In this document: piece after piece, positions 55,540 through 64,000 of the stretch | How positions within the stretch are numbered: position 1 is the stretch's first letter | How the letters are laid out: each line of letters begins with the position of its first letter | From: Symbiodinium kawagutii | Lineage: Eukaryota; Sar; Dinophyceae; Suessiales; Symbiodiniaceae | DNA length: 64,000 nt | NCBI GenBank assembly: GCA_009767595.1 | Contig: VSDK01013701.1 | Span: 36,031 to 100,030, forward strand | Direction of reading: 5' to 3' | Notes under the pieces: generated by a model | The model's input: the letters and a program-made list of their open reading frames with translations, nothing else | Databases searched by the model: none | What the model was told of the DNA's origin: nothing | Position numbers and translations under genes: made by a program

Positions 55540-55639
55540 GCCACCATCCCGGGATGGTCCCCTGAACCCGCCTGTCCAGACTTAGCAGGCTGGGCTTTGG
55601 GCTTCTTCGCCGGGCTGGCATCCCAGCGAAGGGCTTCAC
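55540..55639 (-). CDS. Internal exon, Ala/Lys/Pro-rich
   Basis: After GCCACAG|GT: EALRWDASPAKKPKAQPAK then SGQAGSGDHPG. Joins in phase to the exon ending at 55912 (ATAG|GTTTAA), one of the few GT-type donors in the window. Confidence 0.6.
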
Positions 55640-55911
55640 CTGTGGCAAATGATACGAGCGAATGGCGCGGGGCGAATGAATGGTTCATGAATGGTTAATG
55701 ACTTTGGTTCATGACTGTGGCTAATGACTGAAGTAGTGTGGACACTTTACAAATACGTTTTTTTATGAATGTTGATTCATGAGTCATGGTTGCTTACTCA
55801 CCAGGGCTATCTTTTTATTGAATGCTGCTTGATAGTTGGGTACTGCTTAGTCAACTTTCATATTTGATGGGTTAGGGTAAGGGTTCATGAAGGGTTGATG
55901 AGTGGTTAAAC

Positions 55912-58900
55912 CTATAGGGGCGGATTTTTCGTCCTGGCTGAACACGCTCAGCAATTGCCGTGCATCATGTGGAGCCATTATCAACCACTTACGATCACTA
56001 ATGTCAAAAAGCACATTCTCTATCATTTCTCCTTATGCACAAAAACCAAGTAATCATCATCGATCATTCACATTTTACATGTGTTCACCACATTCACCAC
56101 TGATCATCGACCATTTCTCTCTCCACTAACCACTGTTAGCATGCAAAAAGATCCTTCATTCATTACCATCACTAATGAACCATACCCCCATCAAAATGCA
56201 CGATTGACCATGATTGACCACGTTTCACCAGCAATCATCATTGAATCTCATCATTTCATCTCATCAATCCTCCAAACCCATAAATCGAATCACTCATCAA
56301 CCCTTAACGAACCCTAACCCATCCTTACCTGGTTGGTGGTTTCAACCCCTTTGAAAACATTCGCCAACCAACCATTTGTTAATAGTAACTCATGAAAATC
56401 AAAAATGTGAATCAAACCAACATTGTTTGTAAGTAACCACCAGCCAGTTACCCGCTATACCATCTATACCCAACCTGTGTCCATCATCACCGCATGGGCC
56501 GCTCGCCCTGTGTGCCCAGGCACCGTGCCACGGCGCCGTCGTCGCAACGTCCCGCGGCTCCCGAACGGCCGCGGGCGCGCTGCGCTCGCGCTGCCGCTTC
56601 GCGGCGCGACCGCCGCGACGGGCTTCGAAGGCCAAGGCCACGCGCGTGGCGTCCTGGGGAGGTGACCAGGGCACCACCCGGGTGAAGTGGTTGAGATGGT
56701 TGGGTGTAGGGGAGGTCAGGGTTGGCTTGGTCACATGGTTGGTGAATAAAGTGGGTATAGTGGTTTTGTGGTTGGATATGGTTGGTTTTGGGGTTGGTGA
56801 ATGGTTGGTGAAACCTGCTGGCTATGGTAGTGGCTGATGCTGGGGAAGCCAGAACTAGAACCGTGGTCTGAGGTGAATTCATGGTTGAAGATGGTTTGGT
56901 GATGGAATTTGAACAATAGCGGTAAACGGTATGATGGCCGCTGGACCATCCTAAAATGATCTTGAAGGGAAACCGCTGATGGGCAAGAAGCAACCTGCAC
57001 AGCGACAGGATACACCTTGCCACCTTGTGAGATCTTTGTCAAATCACTGTTGAGGAGCAAAACGGAAATAACATAACCAACGACAATTGACGGCGGCTCT
57101 TACTCTTGTTGACCACCTTTTGCCAATCGACGCCAGCCGAAATTGTTGTTATGTCACGGTTGGTGATGGTTACATCTGACCACTGTTATGACTTGCTCTA
57201 CTCACCGTTAACGCAGGAATGAACAATCAAGCAACCGACCAGGTATTTAATCAACATTGTTGCAAAGTCATTGCTATAGGTTGTTGTCGTTGGTGTTGCT
57301 TAAGTTGTAATGCTGCAAAGCAGAACAACTCCACAGAATTGAACATTGATGTCCGTCAGCATCAACCCACCCCAACCCCTCATCCGCTGTCCTTGCATCT
57401 CGCCGCGCTCCGCGCCCTCAGGCTCCGAAGTGCCTCTTCGATGGGCAAATCCCAGAACCTCAGCGCAGCCATGCGCAGCCCTCAAAGCGGCTGGGTGCCC
57501 CATCAATGGTTGGTTTACTATGGCCTGGCAAACTGATGGCTAACAGGAGATAATCACCAACAATAATGGTTGGACTGCCATCATATGTTGGTTTCTCAAA
57601 ATAAGGGACCTCCAAAGTTGCAGTATGGTTGGTTTATTCCTTATAAGTGGTTAATGAGTAGAGGACAACCGGGGGGCACCCCTGTGACTTGAGAAACCAC
57701 CAAGCGATGATCTGACGGATGATTTTGGGCAGTTTTAGCCATAAATGGTGGTGAAAACTAACGAGGAAATCGGAGAAATTCACGGATTCTTGATGATTCA
57801 TTAGAATGGTGAACTAATGCTTGTTTAATGAGGAGTGTTTGATTAGCTGTTAATTGATGGTTAACTGATGGTGGCTAATGACCACCAAATGGTTAATTGA
57901 TGGTTGGGTTCACGATGACTCCTGCAAAAAAGGTCATGCTTATTCAGTTCCCTCTTGGAAATGCGAATTCTGTTTGCTACGTCAATGATTAGGAAGCATG
58001 CTTAATCAAATGTATTCCGAAGCACCGTAAACCATCCTGAGCCACAAGCCATTTTGGGGGTACCCCAATGACTTGAGAAACCACCATATGGTTGGTATAT
58101 ACTTTAGCTATAACCCTGTTTACTACTAGTTGGGGGGTATTGGGGGTACCCCAAGTTTGAGAAACAGCCAGAAAGCAGTTGTTTAACCATGAGTTTCTTG
58201 GTGATTATCTCCTTCAGAGCTAATATGGACAGTCTTACAAGCCACTATAAGCCATCACAAACATTATAAACCAACGATTATCCAGTACAACTAACGTAGA
58301 AACCACCAGTCCTGTGATGCCAAGCAGCTGCGCATCTTCCAGGGCCTTTCGCGTCGATCGCCTGCGACGCAAAAGTGCTGGACGATGGTGCTTGATTGGT
58401 GGCGGGGTGATGGGTGGTGCTGAATAGGTAGGCTAAACACGCTAGAAATAGGTTGATGGTGGCAAATAAGCTGGTCAATCATGGCTATGACTTTCCATAT
58501 TGGCTACGAAATAATGCCTTTATACAATCATGACCCTGGTGAAACCCAGCTGGTTATAAAGACTCATGGCTGAGCTCTTCATAGGCTGACCATGGTGATG
58601 GTTTGAATGATGAACCATTTGGTGGTTTCTCAAAATAGGGGACCCAAAAAATGGTTGGTTTATTACCTATAAATGCATAATGAAAGATGATTTGGGGGTA
58701 CCCCTATTTTGAGAAACTACCATTTGGTGGATCATGCCATTGTGTTCCCCATTCTCCATCTTGATGCACCATTCACCACCGTCAACCATCTTCATGCAAC
58801 CATCAAGTGACCCAGTTTCAAGTAACCAGTTTCAGTATTCATCATAAATAGCATTAAGCATCAGTAACAAATCAACTAATCACTGTCTAACCATTCTGAT

Positions 58901-61900
58901 CCACTAATATCACCAATGTCCCTGATGGACCATCATTCAGCATTAGTCCGTTGGTATTAGCCATGGAATGCCATGGATATCCATGAACAACCATCAATAA
59001 CCATCCTAATCTACTACTAGCCATCATTAGCCACGAGCTACCCTCAACAGTCCATGAGTTGACCATGAAAAATTATCACAAATCAAATCATCATTAAAAG
59101 CCGCTATCAACCATTCATAGCGCTTGACATAGACCATTAGCTAACCATCAGCAACCATGAAAATCCATCAAGTCCTAACCATTCGATAGTTTTCCATGAA
59201 GTCCTAACCATAAAAAATCCATCACTTCACGACCCCCTCCACTGCCAAGTGGCTCCAGTTCCAAGCGATCCGCTTCGGTCGTGGGCCGCGCCAAAGGTTT
59301 CGGCGAAGCTGAAACGGGCGCTGCGGCCGGTGCTGCTTTGGGATCCGGCCGCGAGGGCTGAAACACCGCGCCAGTGATGCCTGGCGAGTTGCCAAGGTTG
59401 ATAGATGTTGATAGGCTTCACTTAGGGTTGATGATGGGTTAGCTAATGAATGATGGGGTTGATGATGGGTTTGTTCACTTGGGGTTGATTAGCTATTAGA
59501 CTTAACTAATGCTGACACAAGGATAATTCATGAATGACAATGGTGTTCTTGTTAATGATGGTTGATGATGGTTTTTAATCATAATGATTGATGGTCGTTC
59601 TTGGCTGATAGTGGTTGATAATGGTTGTTGATGGTTGATTATCTGAGTCATCAACGGCTACCTTCGGTTAGGTCACAGCTGGGAAACTAGCAGTTCTGGC
59701 GAATGTAACGAACGATTGCTTCTTAAATGCTGAACCTTAACGTTGGCGCAACTACTAACTGTCACTTCAACAATCATCACGCACTATTCGCCCTTATTGA
59801 GACGCCATCAACGGACCACTTCACACCGGTTGATTTCATCAACCACAAATACCCATCAACTGTTAGCTCATTCATAAGGTGGCTCATCACTAACTAGTTG
59901 ACTATGGTTGGTCAATTAGAGAGCTGTTCAATCTCAATAATGGCTTTACCATTGACCGACTGATCATCAAGCAAGTGGAACATGCTGGCTGTATGTCGGC
60001 GGGAATGCGACCAACCAACTCGAAGCATCATCAACCCATCATAACAAAATGTGCACCTTATTCAAGTCATCAACCATTTTGGTCACTAACCAGCTTGTAG
60101 ACCACCAACCAAATGCACCGCAACTAGTCGTAAACCAAATGCTCATCATCATCAACCGTTTCTGACCACCATTCATCTCTGTTAACCACAATTACACGAT
60201 TATTAATCATTATTGTATAGCCACTAACGACCCTAGTTCAACATGGATAAAGAACTATGGTTAACCGTTTTCAACTATTAGATTAACCATTAATCAACCA
60301 TAGTTTACTATTATCAACCATAGCTAACCACTCTCAACCATGGTTTACCACTATGAACCATTGGATTAACCATTAACCAACCTTAGTGAACCATTCTCAA
60401 CCATAGCTAACCATAGCGAACCACTATATTCACCATGGTTCACCAACCAGCTTACCACTGGGTCCCCACCACCTGCCCCCGGCCCAGCCTTGACTCACCG
60501 ATGGGCCCTTGGAGGAAGTTGCTCTGTCCTGAGCCATGGGGGTAGTACGAGGGTGGGTTGAATGGTTGAAGGTGATCTGGTTGAAGGTGATCTGGTTAAA
60601 GGTGATCTGGTTGAAGGTGAATGGTTGGGTGGATCATGATGGTTAGATGATGGTTGATGATGGTTGATGATTGTTGAAAATGATGATGTTCAATGATGAT
60701 TGCTAATGATGATAGACAATGACGGTTGATAATGACGGTTGAATGATGGCTAATAGTTGAATGGGTGAGATAATTGTAAGTTTTGGTGGTTGATAGTGAT
60801 GGTTGACAATGATGGCTAAGGATTGGTGCTGGTTTGAGGATTGTCAATGGGTGACTCATGATACGGGTTCACAAGTGATGGTATCAAACATGCTCATGCC
60901 TGAAGAATGTTGTTGATGATGGAATTGGGTATGAGTCACTTGTGGTATTGATGAATCCCTTCACCTTAACCATTTACCTTAGTGAATGTCCTTTGCTTGC
61001 TTTCCCCTTGCGATGTATCCCATTGTTTGATGCATTGCAAGTTTGTTTTGGCCTCTCCTAATGATTAATGATCAAAATATACCATTAGTTCTGAACATAT
61101 ACCCGGTATTATTCCTCCTGCTGTTACTATGATGATTTGGTGCTATTTCATCGGTGCCCATGATAAGCAAAACAATTATACCTGTTACTCCTTAAGTGGA
61201 TCACTATATGAAGGTATCCAAACAAATGATTACTCCATTGTTATTAATTTCATCACTATTACTGAACTAATCGCATTAGTAATGGCGAATATGTTTAATC
61301 ATTCAGTTACTGAATGGTAAACCTGGTCCACCATGGAAGTAACTATCAATATTCAATGAAAGCAACTGATCAACAATTAATTAAGTTGCTCAATGGTATT
61401 CAATGGGAATGAATTAGTATCCCCATTAGTTGGTTGATTTAGTTGGTTGATCAAATACCAACTATAATTACCAGTATTAACATCCATCAACCATAGTTGG
61501 TCATTATCATTATGAATGCCTAACATCAAACCATTCTTGGTTGGTTAATGAAAACCATTTATTGATTCCATTTTTCATTCATTTTCATTCCATGATTACC
61601 CACTATCACTAACCATAGTGATTACACAAAACCAGTATATTGGTAGTAATCAGTGATGGTTAATGAAAACCAAGCAATTATATATTATTACCAGCCAGTT
61701 GTTTAACCATTCTTGGCTATGATCCCCTACTATCAACTATTGAAGCAAAGCACCAACCAGATCATCACAATGGAATAATTCCCCTACTATTCAATAGCCA
61801 ATCATTAAAGAACTATAGTAGCTACTAATAACCAATATTCATTCCATTATCATCCACTATTATTCGTAGCTTATGGTAGTAATCACTGATTTCCAATAAT

Positions 61901-63459
61901 TATTGAACTATTATCAATATGAGCCATCACCATAATGTAAGCATCAAAAAGTTGAATAGCTATCGAGCCTTCGTTTTGAAGGTCTGCCTTCGTTTTCCAA
62001 GGTTTTAGCCTATATTCCACTTCAGTAAATCTACTGAAGCCAGGTTTTTTGACAACCAGTAATTACTAATTATAGTAAATAATGAACTATCAATGGTTAT
62101 TCTAATCATCATTGATAAATCACTATCAACTACTACTAATTACTACCAGTCATCAATCAATTACTATGGACTTATCACAATTTTAATATGAAATCCGGAT
62201 TACTATGATAGAAATGATTCCATGAAATAGCCCTATAACAGGGTCAATATGGTTATTATCACTGGTTATCTTATAGTGATAATCATGGTTATTCATTTAC
62301 CAGTGACTACCAGTGATTATCACTATGGAATCACTGGTCCACCACGGCCCTCCCTTTTCCACCGCCGCCTTCAAGGCCGCCTCCACGAACCGCGTGGCGG
62401 CGCGGTGCCGTTGCGACGCATCGGAGTCCGGGGAGTCCTGGGAGGGCGGAGCCCAGGGGGAGGCGTCACAGGGTGGCCATGGTGGCCATGGTGGATGGAT
62501 GGCCATGAACTGCTGGGAAAACTGGGGAAAACAGGGGGATAACTAGGGGAAATGATGGGAAAACTGGGGGAAATTGGCTGGGAAACTCGGCAAAATGCCG
62601 ATCAAAGCACCAACCAGTCAGTTGCATCCTCCCCGACTGGGCGGCCGCCAATTAACCATTCCTTCAATCATTGCTTGGTGGTTGGTTTTTCGTCAATCAA
62701 ACCAACAACCATGGTCAGTGATGGTTGTTAAGCTGAAGATCAAAGTTGATATTGAACGACAACCAGTTTAACCAGCTTATTAGCCAGCTTTTTCATCAAC
62801 CACCAACCAGCTAACCATCAACCAGTCAAACAACAACCAGCTAACTACCAACCAGCTAACTATCCACCAGTCAACCACCAACCAATTAACCCCCAACCAG
62901 CCAACCACCAATCAGTCAACCACCATCCCTTCACTCACAAGCTGAAACCGTGCAGCTAGTGAAGGCCCAAGGGTCGGATACTGAAGGCCGTGCAGCTGTC
63001 GCATCTTGCGATAAGGCCTGGCTTTTCTTGGTCATACGGGCAGTCACCAACCAGCTGCCCAACACAACCAGCTGGAAGAGTTGGGTCATGTGAGCAGCTC
63101 AGGTGGTTTTGACATACACTTTTTCCTCGGCACTTTCCATGCGATCTTTGGCTCAAGTGCCTGCAGAGAGAATAAGACTTTGAGTCAGTTAACAACCCGC
63201 TACTGCTCATGGTTCATGACGTAACCAGCTGCGGGCATGTAGCTGACATGGTCGGTGAACTGGCTCATGGCAAGCCCCTCGGAGTTTGCTGGGGGATGAC
63301 GAGGTAGGGAATGCCAAACAAACAAACAACATCCAACATGAACCATCACCGGCCATCAGCGTCACAAGCCACTGCCAAAGCCAGCATGAGCCGCAACATC
63401 AACACACGGACCTCAAACGGTGCAGTGGAGTTTATTTCATCAACAATAGGATTCACCAT
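55912..63459 (-). CDS. N-terminal 366 codons of an unidentified gene, 13 exons
   Basis: Exons 63459-63348, 63288-63209, 63160-63101, 63017-62937, 62437-62353, 60528-60497, 59357-59229, 58361-58312, 57458-57385, 57175-57106, 57046-56962, 56653-56489 and 55987-55912 stay in one frame. ATG at 63459 has in-frame TGA three codons upstream. Residues about 18-32 (RVLMLRLMLALAVAC) are hydrophobic: a signal anchor or signal peptide preceded by 17 polar residues. Later parts: ATRFVEAALKAAVEK, a Pro/Ala linker (PDPKAAPAAAPVSASPKP), IEEALRSLRARSAARC, ISAGVDWQKVVN and an Arg/Ala-rich exon (RVALAFEARRGGRAAKRQ). The first two introns can be 48 and 83 nt and the tenth 59 nt; others reach 1.8 kb. Donors are GA except the last, GT. 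It continues into the exon at 55639. Function unknown. Confidence 0.55.
56329..56447. mobile_element. MITE-like element, family 4
   Basis: ctggttggtggtttcaaccc and gtaagtaaccaccagccag. Lies 42 bp from the exon at 56489. Confidence 0.85.
57583..57702. mobile_element. MITE-like element, family 2
   Basis: atatgttggtttctcaaaat and gtgacttgagaaaccacca. Confidence 0.8.
58048..58171. mobile_element. Two family 2 right ends in tandem
   Basis: ttgggggtaccccaatgact then tgagaaaccacca, followed 80 bp later by ttgggggtaccccaagtttg then agaaacagcca. Confidence 0.65.
58617..58734. mobile_element. MITE-like element, family 2
   Basis: atttggtggtttctcaaaat and attttgagaaactaccattt, near-perfect termini. 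Confidence 0.9.
60050..60430. repeat. AACCATAGCTAACCATTATC repeat tract
   Basis: Plus-strand caaccatagtttacca and aaccattctcaaccat words left of the exon at 60497; the right side switches to ggttgaaggtgatctggttg. Confidence 0.85.
60550..60860. repeat. GGTTGAAGGTGATCT / GATGGTTGATGATGG tract
   Basis: gttgaaggtgatctg occurs four times in 80 bp, then atgatggttgatgatgg words. Confidence 0.85.
60860..62230. other. Intron sequence, no supported exon
   Basis: AT-rich, with degenerate accattgatt and atagtaat words and partial family 4-like pieces near 61520-61700. A plus frame at 61129-61320 is not supported by composition. Confidence 0.5.
62790..62935. repeat. CAACCACCAACCAGCTAA tandem-like tract
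   Basis: About ten copies of accaaccagctaac / ccaccaaccagtcaacc, abutting the exon end at 62937. Confidence 0.85.
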
Positions 63460-63835
63460 GGGTAATCATTGTACTGGCGTGTTAATCATTGGCTGTTGAA
63501 TTTCAGTAACATTATCTGTAGGGATAAACTGAATGACCGCTGTAAATCAATGACCAGCAGCTTCAGTTTCGCAACGATGATCAAAATGGATAAGCAGAAT
63601 GAAAAGCGTCATGACTCTTTAAGCTACTTAAGCATGGATAATTGTGTTGTATTGACATTAATTAGTCATTATCAACATTACTTTACTGAACACGGTTAAC
63701 CATTCTTAACATAGATCATGTGTTTTGAGCTGATGTTCTTATCTATACCAATCTATTGAATAATAATGGTTAAAGCATCCGTGTGAATTATGGTTAACAC
63801 ATCAACCGCATTCCAAGACGTATGTGTTGATGATG

Positions 63836-63950
63836 TGCATGTCCTCAATCACAAAAACTCCCCTTGCTCTTCGCCCAAAGATGCCCGAAATCCGGCCATC
63901 TGGCACCAGCCTTCAATGCCGACCTCGGGGATTGTCGAATGCCAGGGGTC
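63836..63950 (-). CDS. 3' end of an upstream gene
   Basis: The minus frame after CTCAAG|CT encodes GATVDPWHSTIPEVGIEGW then CQMAGFRASLGEEQGEFL and TGA. An alternative frame (LQLTPGIRQSPRSALKAG) is also open to a stop 3 nt later. If the TGA is real, 377 nt separate it from the next start at 63459. Confidence 0.45.
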
Positions 63951-64000
63951 AACTGTAGCTCCAGCTTGAGCATTTCATGGGCTTACATGCTGATTCCTGC

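Noticed and set aside
56487..57023. 178-codon minus frame as a single exon
   Set aside because: It runs through repeat-rich intron between two exons; the phase-linked frames in 56489-56653 and 56962-57046 differ from it.
1..64000. rRNA, tRNA, snRNA or spliced-leader genes
   Set aside because: No recognisable cloverleaf, box A/B pair or conserved rRNA word was found by eye; an automated tRNA and Rfam scan would settle this.

Overview
This window looks like nuclear DNA of a dinoflagellate, most likely the Symbiodiniaceae/Suessiales group. The pieces that show it are short, GC-rich coding islands of about 40-180 nt, separated by AT-rich introns of 0.05-2.7 kb made of degenerate ACCATTAACC / GGTTAATGATGG repeats. 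Almost all convincing exons lie on the minus strand, as expected of unidirectional dinoflagellate gene arrays. A tandem repeat at 52.57-53.36 kb, followed by a conserved tail, resembles a low-complexity family I recall from Symbiodiniaceae predicted proteins. There are no bacterial operons, rRNA, tRNA or CRISPR arrays.

Right to left (direction of transcription): (1) the 3' end of a gene at 63.84-63.95 kb; (2) a gene starting at 63459 with a hydrophobic N-terminal segment, followed in one reading frame through 13 exons to 55.9 kb; (3) a long run of further minus-strand exons from 55.6 to 30 kb, including coiled-coil-like exons (41.9-48.9 kb), an exon with a partial 272-bp tandem duplication (50.5-51.1 kb) and a possible C2-domain exon (31.1-31.3 kb), with gene limits unresolved; (4) a seven-exon chain, 29.16-23.21 kb, ending in a multi-pass membrane C-terminus; (5) starting only 55 nt later, a 13-exon sulfotransferase-like gene, 23155-10576, whose frame stays open for 371 codons; (6) exons of a further gene from 9.4 kb to the left edge.

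Two features stand out. In the reconstructed models nearly every intron starts with GA rather than GT (12 of 12 in the sulfotransferase-like gene), ends in AG, and is usually followed by an exon starting with G. The introns also have complementary ends: TGGTTAATGATGG-type repeats at the 5' side and ACCATCATTAACC-type repeats at the 3' side, so each could fold back and bring its splice sites together.

The introns carry about 45 copies of at least five short terminal-inverted-repeat families (80-125 bp, MITE-like), many lying 20-60 bp from an exon edge. Exon boundaries were inferred by eye from frame, phase and AG/GA signals. Functions are assigned only for the sulfotransferase-like gene; other products remain unknown.
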